DNA of 64,000 bases, from the NCBI RefSeq assembly GCF_000292345.1, contig NZ_ALOU01000075.1:34425-98424 (forward strand). Reading direction: 5' to 3'. Shown one piece after another: positions 44,941 through 54,525 of this stretch. Source of the stretch: Cupriavidus sp. BIS7 (lineage in GTDB: Bacteria > Pseudomonadota > Gammaproteobacteria > Burkholderiales > Burkholderiaceae). The translations under genes and the position numbers were made by a program. The notes under the pieces are model-generated. The model had not been told where the DNA came from and did no database searches. It saw only the letters and a list, made by a program, of their open reading frames with translations. How positions within the stretch are numbered: the stretch's first letter is position 1; each line of letters begins with the position of its first letter.

Positions 44941-45780
44941 GTGACTCTGCAATCTACAACTGACAGCGTAGTGGCCTCCCGCATCGGCGACCTCAACGGC
45001 AAGGCGGCAATCATCACCGGGGCGGCGTCCGGCATTGGCCTGGCGCTGGCGCATGCGCTCGCCGCAAAGGGTGTCGACCTTGCACTCGCCGACATCGACG
45101 CCAACGGGCTGGAAGCCGCACGCGCCGAACTCGCACCAAGCGGCCGGCGCATCTTTACGCGTGTGCTCGATGTCTCGCGCGACGCCGACGTGCGCGCCGC
45201 GGCGTTGGAGTTCGAAGCGCAACTGGGGGCAATCCATCTCGTCTTCAACAACGCCGGCATCGACATGAGCGGCACGCTGGAATCCCTGTCCGAGGAAGAC
45301 TGGACGCGCGCTTTCGGTGTCAACGTGTTCGGCGTCATCCATGGCATTCGCCATTTCGTGCCATTGCTACGCCGCCATGGCGGTCCGGCCCATGTCGTGA
45401 ATACCGCCTCGGGCGCAGGCCTGTGGGTGCACAGCGAGATCCCGATGGGCGCCTACGCCGCCACCAAGTCCAGCGTGGTGGCCCTGTCCGAGGCACTGGA
45501 ACAGGAACTGCGTGGAACGCGCATCGGGGTTTCGGTGCTGTGTCCCGGACCGGTGGCGACACCGATCGCCGAGCGCTCGCCCCATTCATCCGAGCGCTTG
45601 CGGGCCAGTATCGCTGCAGGAGCGTCCCCGCAGAAAGTGGCCGGACAAGTGCTCGACGCCATCTGCGCAGGCGAGTTCTACATCTTCACGCCCACACGAA
45701 TGAAAGCGGGCCTGGAACAACGATTCGGACGAATTCTGGATGCGCTGGAACGTCAGCAGGTTGCCGGAACACCTACCTGA
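44941..45780 (+). CDS. Short-chain dehydrogenase/reductase
   Basis: The 279-residue protein starts at GTG 44941 with AAGGACTGTT upstream. The cofactor motif TGAASGIGLA, NNAGIDM, catalytic Ser in NTASGAG and YAATK are all intact. It likely oxidises an alcohol in the same pathway as the adjacent reductase. Substrate unknown. Confidence 0.85.
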   Translation: MTLQSTTDSVVASRIGDLNGKAAIITGAASGIGLALAHALAAKGVDLALADIDANGLEAARAELAPSGRRIFTRVLDVSRDADVRAAALEFEAQLGAIHLVFNNAGIDMSGTLESLSEEDWTRAFGVNVFGVIHGIRHFVPLLRRHGGPAHVVNTASGAGLWVHSEIPMGAYAATKSSVVALSEALEQELRGTRIGVSVLCPGPVATPIAERSPHSSERLRASIAAGASPQKVAGQVLDAICAGEFYIFTPTRMKAGLEQRFGRILDALERQQVAGTPT

Positions 45781-45923
45781 CACCGCGTTTGCAGCCTTGC
45801 AAGGGTTGCCATAGCCCCCGACCTCATCGAAAGAAATGAGGGCCGTTCCGCAAGTCCGTCAGCGTTGCGCCGGGACTCGAACGGTAGTCATTCAGCAGCC
45901 CGCTAGAGCAAAAGGAGACAAGC

Positions 45924-47276
45924 ATGACCCTACATCCGGCCGATCCGCAAATCGGCGCTGGGGACGATTATCTGGTTAGCCGTGGGCGAGCCTGGTTTGC
46001 GTTCTGGCTGAGCTTTGCGCTGATGTTGTTCGACTATATCGACCGTCAGGTGGTCGTATCGCTGTTTCCCCAGCTGAAAGCCGCCTGGCACCTGTCGGAC
46101 AAGGAACTCGGTGGACTTGTCTCGATCATCTCGATTGTCGTAGCGATAGGCGGCCTGCCGGTTGCGCTGATCGCCGACCGCGTAAGCCGGGTAAAGAGCA
46201 TTGCCGCGATGGCCGGGATCTGGAGCCTGGCCACGATTTCCTGCATGTTCACGCGCAATTACTCGCAGCTTTTTGCTGCACGCGCGTTGGTGGGCCTTGG
46301 GGAGACCGGTTATGGCTCCGTGGGCGCGGCGCTGATCGCCAGCCTGTTTCCAAAGCGCTTGCGCTCCATGGTGCTGGGCGCCTTCTTTGCCGCCGCCTCT
46401 GGGGGCGCGGTGCTCGGTGTGCTGCTCGGCGGTCTGATTGCAGCCAGATGGGGATGGGAATCGGCGTTCGGTGTGGTCGGGGTGCCAGGGCTCGTGCTGG
46501 CCCTGCTGTACCTGCTGGTGCCCGATTACAAGACGGTGGCGCTAACACCGAGGCTTGAGGAAGCAAAGCGCTCCCCCGGCAACGCGTATCGCCACATCAC
46601 GAAGGTGATGCTGAACTCGCCCTCCTTATGGTGGACGTGCCTGGGCCAGGCTTTCCAGGTCATCGTGGTATCCACGATCTGGGCCTGGACGCCGAGTTAC
46701 CTGAATCGCTTCTATGGCATTGCCCCGGCCAGGGCGGGAGTACTCGCGTCAATGGTCGTGCTGAGTGGCGCGCTGGGAGTCTTCGTCTGGGGAATCATTT
46801 CGGACCGCATCAGCATGCGCAAACCGCGTAACAAGCTCATGCTGATGTCCGTCCTGTGCATCGTGACGCCGATCATCTTCGTGGCCGGCTTCAGCGGTGT
46901 TGCCGTCACCGGATTCCAACCCACGTTCGTGCTCATTATCATCGGCGGCTTCCTGATGACCTGCTCGGTCGCGCCGTCAGTCGATATCGTGCTCGATGTC
47001 ATTCATCCGGGCGTGCGTTCCACGGGAGCCTCGGTACTGTCGCTATTCCAGAACCTGTTCGGCCTGGCCGTTGGTCCCTTTGTGGGCGGCGCGATATCCG
47101 ATGCGTGGGGATTGCAAACGGCGCTGATGGTCATGCCGGCGTTTGGCCTGCTGGCTGCGGCGAGCTTCAGGCTGGCCGCCCGCAGTTACGAGACCGACAC
47201 GCGCCAGATGGAGAATTTCGAACTCAGTATTGCCGGTGGGAATGGGGGCGCCATGCAACCGCTCGCAGGAAGCTGA
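45924..47276 (+). CDS. MFS transporter, paralogue of the 38508 carrier
   Basis: The 450-residue carrier has about 12 membrane segments. DYIDRQVVVSLFPQLKAAWHLSD in the first loop nearly repeats the carrier at 38508. AAGGAGACAAGC precedes the ATG. It is the last gene of the rightward set and is followed by a perfect-stem terminator at 47326. Confidence 0.88.
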   Translation: MTLHPADPQIGAGDDYLVSRGRAWFAFWLSFALMLFDYIDRQVVVSLFPQLKAAWHLSDKELGGLVSIISIVVAIGGLPVALIADRVSRVKSIAAMAGIWSLATISCMFTRNYSQLFAARALVGLGETGYGSVGAALIASLFPKRLRSMVLGAFFAAASGGAVLGVLLGGLIAARWGWESAFGVVGVPGLVLALLYLLVPDYKTVALTPRLEEAKRSPGNAYRHITKVMLNSPSLWWTCLGQAFQVIVVSTIWAWTPSYLNRFYGIAPARAGVLASMVVLSGALGVFVWGIISDRISMRKPRNKLMLMSVLCIVTPIIFVAGFSGVAVTGFQPTFVLIIIGGFLMTCSVAPSVDIVLDVIHPGVRSTGASVLSLFQNLFGLAVGPFVGGAISDAWGLQTALMVMPAFGLLAAASFRLAARSYETDTRQMENFELSIAGGNGGAMQPLAGS

Positions 47277-47325
47277 CGGCGTAGGTGCTGGCGGTGCCGC
47301 GCTGTCAGCAGCCCGGAGAAATGAA

Positions 47326-47361
47326 AAACGGCTTGGAGCGCGGTAACGCTCCAAGCCGTTT
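47326..47361. terminator. Bidirectional rho-independent terminator
   Basis: AAACGGCTTGGAGCG (47326-47340) pairs perfectly with CGCTCCAAGCCGTTT (47347-47361), loop of 6. TTTCTTT follows on the plus strand. It closes the MFS gene and, on the minus strand, lies past the 3' end of tRNA-Arg. Confidence 0.85.
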
Positions 47362-47379
47362 CTTTACTACAGGTATAGG

Positions 47380-47456
47380 TGGCGCGGCTGGCAGGATTCG
47401 AACCCACGACCCCTTGGTTCGTAGCCAAGTACTCTATCCAACTGAGCTACAGCCGC
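47380..47456 (-). tRNA. tRNA-Arg (anticodon ACG)
   Basis: The minus strand folds as a tRNA: acceptor GCGGCTG/CAGCCGC, D arm TAGCTCAGTTGGATAGAGTA, anticodon loop CTACGAA between CTTGG and CCAAG, T arm GTGGGTTCGAATCCTGC, and encoded CCA (77 bases in all). Confidence 0.95.
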
Positions 47457-47536
47457 ACGCGAGGCCCGAATTGTATCGCAATTCGTTCGCAGTGCAAGCG
47501 TTTCCTGCAAATTATTTCTCAAGGCATCGATTACCC

Positions 47537-48427
47537 CTACCAGCGGTACCTCGCACCCAGTGTTCCGCCAGCGTTGCGGCCGGCATGGGCCTTGACCCAA
47601 AGCTTCAGGCCAGTGATCGAATTGCTGTGGGCGCCGACGTTGAAGGTGAACAGTCCGCGCAGCATATCGGTATCGATGCGCGTGCCATTGATATTGATGA
47701 CCTTGGCGCGATTTTCCTGCCACCAGTCCGCCTCGACGAATGGATAGACGCCGCTCAAGCGCGTTGGCTTGGAGCCGTAGAGCCGCACGGCCAGCCCGGT
47801 TGCGCTTGCCTCGCCGGGGGGCGCATCCCAGTTTCCGGCCACGGGGGCTGTGCCAGGGCGATAGGCCATCTCGACGCGAGACTGCAGCGTCGGACCCCCA
47901 CCGCTTCGTGACAGCGGTGCATCCATCGCCAGTGCCATGCTGCGGACGTTTCCATCGACAAAGCCGGTTGCCGTCGTGGCATCGTCAAGATGCATCACGG
48001 TCGGGCGCGCACCGGCCCGGTAAGTTTCGATCCGGCGGTCGATCGGCCCGGCGCTGCCGACAGCTTCCGGCTCGTTGCTGACAATGGGCGCCTGCTCCGA
48101 TGCCAATGCGTGAACAGGTACTGGCAAATCGGGATCATCGTCCGCCGTGACCATCCGGGGCGGCACAAGCGACGGCTCTTCCGCGGTGGCAGTTCCCGCG
48201 GGCGCGGACTCGGTGGCACGCTCGTCCTGGACGATGGGCGGAGGCGCATCGGTGCCCGGCGGCCCACTTGCACGCTCCTCGGCGCAAGCCGCGGCGCTTG
48301 CCAGCAAGACCAACAGGAAGCTCAGTTGGAGACAAGGATGGTGTCCTGAGTGCGCGGCCACACAGCGCCCCCAGCCGGGACAATCCCCGGCCCCCTCCTC
48401 TCTCCCGCACGTCGACAGTACGGACAT
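47537..48427 (-). CDS. Exported protein with autotransporter-like C-terminal strands
   Basis: About 296 residues from ATG 48427 (AGGGTGG upstream); GTG 48361 would give a more normal signal peptide. The segment LSFLLVLLASAAACAEE is a signal sequence, followed by a Pro/Ala/Glu-rich low-complexity stretch. The C-terminal 90 residues (YPFVEADWWQENRA, LRGLFTFNVGAHS, LKLWVKAHAG, TLGARYRW) alternate like autotransporter beta-strands and end in Trp. No passenger domain of usual size is present; it could be a truncated autotransporter or a small outer-membrane protein. Confidence 0.5.
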   Translation of the reverse strand: MSVLSTCGREEGAGDCPGWGRCVAAHSGHHPCLQLSFLLVLLASAAACAEERASGPPGTDAPPPIVQDERATESAPAGTATAEEPSLVPPRMVTADDDPDLPVPVHALASEQAPIVSNEPEAVGSAGPIDRRIETYRAGARPTVMHLDDATTATGFVDGNVRSMALAMDAPLSRSGGGPTLQSRVEMAYRPGTAPVAGNWDAPPGEASATGLAVRLYGSKPTRLSGVYPFVEADWWQENRAKVININGTRIDTDMLRGLFTFNVGAHSNSITGLKLWVKAHAGRNAGGTLGARYRW

Positions 48428-48608
48428 GGCAGCCACCCTATCGGGCGTTATTGAAACGTGCCCGAGTGATTTGCAGCATAGGTCAAAGCCAACACAACAG
48501 TTAGCCGCGAATGTGTGGTGCTTCGCGCGACCCGGCGAGCCATGTTTCAGAATAGAAACGAAAAGCCCCGCGCGAGCGGGGCATGATGAACTTCGTTTTC
48601 TCTTCCGT

Positions 48609-48672
48609 GCCGGAAACGAAAAAGCCCCGCTTGCGCGGGGCTTTCTGAATTTGGTGCCCAGAAGAGGACTCG
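48609..48672. repeat. Upstream copy of tRNA-Leu 3' end and terminator
   Basis: 63 of 64 bases equal 48759-48822. It contains the hairpin 48621-48644 and the last 21 bases of tRNA-Leu with CCA (48652-48672), after which similarity stops. It looks like a scar of a recombination at the tRNA 3' end. Confidence 0.85.
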
Positions 48673-48770
48673 GTCACCCATGCGCGACCCCGGGTTGCGC
48701 TTGCAAGCGCAACCTTTTCTCGTCCTCGCGAAAGGTCCTCAAGGACCTTTCTTTCTGGGCCGGAAACGGA

Positions 48771-48794
48771 AAAGCCCCGCTTGCGCGGGGCTTT
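48771..48794 (-). terminator. Terminator of tRNA-Leu
   Basis: AAAGCCCCGC and GCGGGGCTTT form a 10-bp stem with a 4-base loop; T's follow on the minus strand. A second identical hairpin is at 48621-48644. Confidence 0.85.
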
Positions 48795-48801
48795 CTGAAT
48801 T

Positions 48802-48888
48802 TGGTGCCCAGAAGAGGACTCGAACCTCCACAGTGTTGCCACCGCTAGGACCTGAACCTAGTGCGTCTACCAATTCCGCCATCTGGGC
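48802..48888 (-). tRNA. tRNA-Leu (anticodon CAG)
   Basis: The minus strand starts GCCCAGATGGCGGAATTGG, has anticodon loop TTCAGGT between paired arms, a long variable arm, T arm GAGGTTCGAGTCCTC and encoded CCA; 87 bases as usual for tRNA-Leu. Confidence 0.95.
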
Positions 48889-48997
48889 TTCGTTTCGCTG
48901 CATTGCTGCGGCGATGCGAAGAACGTGATTATGCTGAGCAGGCTGACATCTGTCAACACTTGATTCACCGTTTCTTCAAAAAATCCTCACCGGACCG

Positions 48998-50278
48998 TCA
49001 TGTCCGATGTAGCTGGAAGTCGACTTGGCCGGGCCTGCCCTCCAGTGACAACGTGGCCGTGGCTGGCACGGTGCGGGCCACGGCCTTGCCGGCCCGCATT
49101 ACCAGCAGCCGGGTTGCCCGCAACCGGATAGCCTCTGCCGGATCGCGCGCCTGCAGCAGGACCAGATCGGCCCTGCAGCCTGGCGTCAGGCCGTAGCCGT
49201 CGAGCCCCAGGATCTGCGCCGGGGTCTCGGTTACAGCGGTGAAACACGCGCGCATGGCGTCCTGGCCGGTCATATGCGCGACATGCAGGCCCATGTGCGC
49301 AACCTCCAGCATGTCGCCTGAGCCAAGGCTGTACCAGGGGTCCATCACACAGTCGTGGCCGAAAGCCACCGGAATTCCGGCTGCAAGCATCTCCGGAACG
49401 CGTGTCATGCCGCGACGCCTGGGATAGGTGTCATGCCGCCCCTGCAGCGTGATGTTGATCAGCGGGTTGGCGATGGCCGCCACGCCGGCCTCTCGCATCA
49501 GCGGCAGCAGCTTGGACACGTAGTAGTTGTCCATCGAATGCATCGATGTCAGGTGCGAACCCGTGACGCGCCCTTGCAAGCCAAGCCGCACGGACTCGCT
49601 GGCCAGCGTTTCAATATGCCGCGACATCGGGTCGTCGCTCTCGTCGCAATGCATATCGACACGCAACCCGCGCTCGGCGGCTTCCTCGCACAACATCTTT
49701 ACCGAGGCCGCGCCGTCGGCCATCGTGCGTTCGAAATGCGGAATGCCGCCGACCACGTCGACCCCCAGGTCCAGCGCGCGACGGAGATTGTTGAACGCAT
49801 CGGGCGATCGCAGCAGGCCGTCCTGAGGAAACGCCACAAGCTGGAGGTCGAGATACGGCTTCACGCGTTCGCGCACGTGCAGCAGAGCCTCGGTGGCCAA
49901 GAGGCGCGGATCGCACACATCGACATGGGACCGGATGGCGAGCAGCCCCTTGGCCACGGCCCAGTCGCAATAGGCCAGTGCACGTTCGACAATGGCCTCC
50001 TGCGTCAGCAGTGGCTTGAGTTCCCCCCACAACGCGATGCCTTCGAGCAGGGTGCCCGATTGATTTACCCTTGGCAGTCCGTAGGACAGCGTCGAATCCA
50101 TGTGGAAATGCGCATCCACGAACGGCGGCGAGACCAGTTGCCCGGCTGCGTCGATCTCCTCGCCCGCGCTTGCGGCCAGCCGTGGCGCCACGGCGGCTAT
50201 CCGGCCGTCGGCAATACCGATGTCGATATCGGCACGGCCATCAGGCAGGTTGCAATGACGCAGGATGGTGTCGAGCAT
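48998..50278 (-). CDS. codA: Cytosine deaminase
   Basis: The 426-residue protein is nearly the length of E. coli CodA. Metal ligands: His pair in DAHFHMDSTL, His and the catalytic Glu in DMHCDESDDP, and Asp in FGHDCVMDPWY. It deaminates cytosine to uracil, which the upp product can salvage or the URC genes degrade. It is the last gene of the operon, about 60 bp after the RutR-like regulator. AGGGACTCCCC precedes the ATG. Confidence 0.94.
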   Translation of the reverse strand: MLDTILRHCNLPDGRADIDIGIADGRIAAVAPRLAASAGEEIDAAGQLVSPPFVDAHFHMDSTLSYGLPRVNQSGTLLEGIALWGELKPLLTQEAIVERALAYCDWAVAKGLLAIRSHVDVCDPRLLATEALLHVRERVKPYLDLQLVAFPQDGLLRSPDAFNNLRRALDLGVDVVGGIPHFERTMADGAASVKMLCEEAAERGLRVDMHCDESDDPMSRHIETLASESVRLGLQGRVTGSHLTSMHSMDNYYVSKLLPLMREAGVAAIANPLINITLQGRHDTYPRRRGMTRVPEMLAAGIPVAFGHDCVMDPWYSLGSGDMLEVAHMGLHVAHMTGQDAMRACFTAVTETPAQILGLDGYGLTPGCRADLVLLQARDPAEAIRLRATRLLVMRAGKAVARTVPATATLSLEGRPGQVDFQLHRT

Positions 50279-50337
50279 GGGGAGTCCCTGTGGATGTGGA
50301 ATCGAAATTGGAATCGGGGGCCGGCTGGCGCGCTCGA

Positions 50338-51003
50338 TCAGGATAGCGATGCGTCTTCGTCCAGTCCGCAGCCACGCAGCAGCAGCGCCACCAGGTGCTC
50401 TGTGGCACGGTCGAAGTCCTGCGTGTCGAGCTGGTTGACGCCCAGCACCGCGCAAACCTGGGTCTCGAAGTCCGCGTAGGTCTGCGTGGCGGCCCAGATC
50501 GTGAAGAACAGGTGATAGGGGTCTACCGGCGCCATCCGGCCGGAATCGATCCACGAACGTATCACCATGGCCTTGCGCCCCACCAGCTCGTGTAACGCCT
50601 CACGCAGCACGCCGCCGATCTCGGGCGCGCCGTGCAGCAGCTCGTTGGCGAACACGCGCGACGCATCGGGATGACTGGCCGACAGGCGCATCTTGGCCCG
50701 GATGTAGTGTTCCAGCGCCACGCGTGGCGCGCGGTCGACGCTGATGATGTCCGTTTCGGAAAGCCAGAGTTGCAGCGTGTGTGCAAGCACCGCGCGATAC
50801 AGCGCCTGCTTGGTGCGGAAGTAGTAATGGAGGTTCGACTTGGGCATGCCCGCGCGCAGCGCGATATCGGACATCGTGGCACCGGCAAAGCCCGCGCGCG
50901 CAAACACATGCTCCGCCGCGCGCAGGATATGCGCCTCGTTCTCCTGCCGGATCCGTCCGCCCGATTCACGCGCTGGCTGCGCGTGCGCCAGCACGTCCAT
51001 CAT
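50338..51003 (-). CDS. rutR: TetR-family regulator, RutR-like
   Basis: The 221-residue protein has a TetR helix-turn-helix (TMSDIALRAGMPKSNLHYYF) and the RutR-type C-terminal domain (ASRVFANELLHGAPEIG; FTIWAATQTYADFE). RutR binds uracil and thymine and represses pyrimidine-use genes. It overlaps upp by 4 bp (ATGA). A palindrome matching the RutR site lies in front of the operon at 54317-54340. Confidence 0.85.
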   Translation of the reverse strand: MMDVLAHAQPARESGGRIRQENEAHILRAAEHVFARAGFAGATMSDIALRAGMPKSNLHYYFRTKQALYRAVLAHTLQLWLSETDIISVDRAPRVALEHYIRAKMRLSASHPDASRVFANELLHGAPEIGGVLREALHELVGRKAMVIRSWIDSGRMAPVDPYHLFFTIWAATQTYADFETQVCAVLGVNQLDTQDFDRATEHLVALLLRGCGLDEDASLS

Positions 51004-51692
51004 TTCGTGCCGTAAAGCCGGTCACCGGCGTCGCCGAGACCGGGCACGATATAACCGTGCTCGTTGAGTTGTTCGTCGATGGCTGCCGTCACGATGCACA
51101 CGTCGGGGTGCGCCGCATGCAACGCGCGCAAACCAGGACGTGACGCGATCAGGCAGACATACTTCATCGTGGTCACGCCAGCCTCCTTGAGCCGGTTCAG
51201 CGCGGCAATGGCCGAATTGCCGGTGGCCAGCATCGGATCGACGACAATCACCATGCGCTCCTGGATATCCTCCGGCATCTTGAAGTAGTACTCGATCGGC
51301 TCAAGCGTTTCCGGGTCGCGATACAGGCCGATATGCCCGACGCGGGCGGCCGGCAGCAGTTCCAGCATGCCATCCAGGAAGCCGTTGCCCGCCCGCAGGA
51401 TCGACACCAGGCAGAGTTTCTTGCCGGACAGCACGGGCGACTGCATGGGCGCAATCGGCGTCTTGATCGAGATGGTTTCCATCGCCAGGTCGCGCGTTGC
51501 CTCGTAGGTCAGCAACTGGCTGATCTCGCGCACCAGGCGGCGAAAGTTGTCGGTGGTGGTTTCCTCGCTGCGCACCAGCGTGACCTTGTGCTGCACCAAC
51601 GGATGGTTGACGACCATGACCGAAGGTGACGTGGCCGCTTCAGGGTTGGCGTAGGTCTCCGCAGTCGTCGGAACGGCGGACAGATCGTTCAT
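51000..51692 (-). CDS. upp: Uracil phosphoribosyltransferase
   Basis: The 230-residue protein has the PRPP loop VVDPMLATGNSA and uracil-binding GYIVPGLGDAGDR; SILRAGNGF is also conserved. The first ~22 residues (to PSVMVVNHPLVQHK) exceed E. coli Upp. It makes UMP from uracil and PRPP. It corresponds to URC6 in the yeast URC uracil-degradation pathway. AAGGAGCGCACC precedes the ATG. Confidence 0.95.
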   Translation of the reverse strand: MNDLSAVPTTAETYANPEAATSPSVMVVNHPLVQHKVTLVRSEETTTDNFRRLVREISQLLTYEATRDLAMETISIKTPIAPMQSPVLSGKKLCLVSILRAGNGFLDGMLELLPAARVGHIGLYRDPETLEPIEYYFKMPEDIQERMVIVVDPMLATGNSAIAALNRLKEAGVTTMKYVCLIASRPGLRALHAAHPDVCIVTAAIDEQLNEHGYIVPGLGDAGDRLYGTK

Positions 51693-51740
51693 GGTGCGCT
51701 CCTTGGGGTATCAACGTAGTGGCTCTTGGTTACGCATGTA

Positions 51741-53044
51741 CTAGAACACCGTGCCGTCGCTCTGGATCGCAAATGGCGGCGGCCCACCCGGCGGGCGCCG
51801 TTGCGCCGCAATGCGCCGCCCGGCCGCCCACGTGCCGCCTTCCAGCACGCGCGCCAGCGGGAAATCGGCCTCGCTGACCCCAAGCGCCTGGCGCACCGCA
51901 TCGGCAACGAGATCGAGCCCCGTCACTGTCAGCGCACGCCATTCAACGATCTCCGGTTCATCCACCGTATGCGTGCGGCTGGCGAAAGCGGCGTCGCGCG
52001 GCACCATCAGCTCGAAATCGTAGAGCAGGCCGCCATTGCGATACTCGGGCAGCCCGGTCAGCGCATCGAGACCCGTGACCGTCAGGCCGGCGTCTTCAAG
52101 CGGCTCCAGCAACGAATAGGTCAGCCATTGCGTGAGCTTGTGGAATGGCACCAGTCCACCGGGTGCCGCCGCATGGCGCCAGCAGTCCCCCAGCGAGATC
52201 CCTTCCATCTGCACGCGGCCGGGCCACACCGGCCCCAGCGCCACCAGCAGCGTATGCAGCACGAAGCCCGCTTCGATCCGGCCATCTCGGGCATGCCCGG
52301 CCAGATAGTCGTACAGGTTGCCAAGCCTTGCCGGACGGCCGAATACCGCTGGCGTCGCCTGCATCACCTCCCCAAGCCTGCGCAACAATCCCGCGCGGCC
52401 CTCCAGCCCGACCAGCGGGTTGTGCTGGGCAACCTGGAATGCGGTGGCGATGGTCGATGCATCGATGCGGCACAGGCGTTCGGCGTCCGAGCGCAGCGGG
52501 TCGCCTTGCGCGGCGGAGAATCCCCCGCGCGCAAAGAGGTCGAAGCTGGCAACGCCCAGGCCCTCCGAGCGGGTCAGCATCATCTCGCTGGCCGCATCGC
52601 GGTAGCGCCAGTCAGGGCCGGCGCCGGCATCCAGCAGCACGCTCGGGATCACAAGATCGATGCCGATGCGCGCGCGCTCCTCGCAATGATCGTGGCCTGA
52701 CATCCCCGCACGTTCACACAGGATCTGCCAGCGGTTGATCGATTCCTGCCCCGGCCCACCGCTTTCGAAATGGCGCCAGCGGCTGTGATAAGGCACCTCC
52801 AGGTTCCTGTACCGGCGGCGTATCGTCGCAGCCACGTAATCGGCGACCACATGGATCCGCTCCGGGTGCCACGTGAACAGTTCGGATTCGCCCGAAGCGA
52901 CGAACTCCGTCACCGTCGCGCAGTGGGAGCGCACGGCTTCACCAGTAAGGAGCGCGGCAGCGGGATGTCCGGGCGGAACCGGGCTATGCCAGCCGCTACC
53001 CGTGCCATCGTCGTGCCCCGACCTGCCTCCTGCGGGAATTTCGT

Positions 53045-53048
<4 letters not shown>
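51741..53048 (-). CDS. urc4: URC4/Urg3-family (DUF1688) protein of uracil catabolism
   Basis: The 435-residue protein matches the DUF1688 family: AAALLTGEAVRSHC start, YHSRWRHFESGG, LYDYLAGHARDG, WPGRVQMEGISLGDCWRH. In the yeast Lachancea kluyveri URC4 is required for uracil breakdown; its chemistry is not settled. Its ATG overlaps the URC1 stop by 4 bp and upp follows, so the three URC enzymes are co-transcribed. Confidence 0.88.
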
Positions 53049-54283
<1,235 letters not shown>

Positions 54284-54316
54284 GGCAGCCTCGTCTCCCC
54301 CTGAGAGAGCGGATCG

Positions 54317-54340
54317 AAACCTGACCAAACGGTCAGGTTT
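54317..54340. promoter_or_regulatory. RutR-like operator of the pyrimidine operon
   Basis: AAACCTGACC and GGTCAGGTTT form a perfect 10-bp inverted repeat with a 4-base spacer. The core CTGACCAAACGGTCAG matches the E. coli RutR consensus TTGACCANNTGGTCAA at 11 of 14 arm positions. AT-rich TATATAT at 54339-54345 may be part of the promoter. Confidence 0.75.
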
Positions 54341-54525
54341 ATATATCCATACTAGGCAACTGCCATGCCAATCCCCAACTGGGGTTGTTACGGTAAGTGA
54401 CAACCCGCACGCACCGGGTCTGTGCGGGAAGCCTGCCACCAGCGGTGCATGCTGGTGCGCGCGCACCAGCGCGTGCTACGCGCCGGGCAAGGCGGATGGG
54501 GCCGGACGGGCCGGAACTCAGAAAC

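Larger units (their letters stand above)
48428..48801. other. Intergenic repeat-rich stretch beside tRNA-Leu
   Basis: No gene is visible. It holds a GCCCCGC hairpin (48565-48582), two copies of a 64-bp repeat (48609-48672 and 48759-48822, one mismatch, 150-bp offset) each with a terminator hairpin and a tRNA-Leu 3' end, a perfect 22-bp palindrome (48693-48714), and a 10-bp hairpin (48730-48751) followed by T's. Confidence 0.85.

Noticed and set aside
45822..45841. Short CCTCAT/ATGAGG hairpin between SDR and MFS genes
   Set aside because: A 6-bp stem with an 8-base loop is too weak to call as a terminator.
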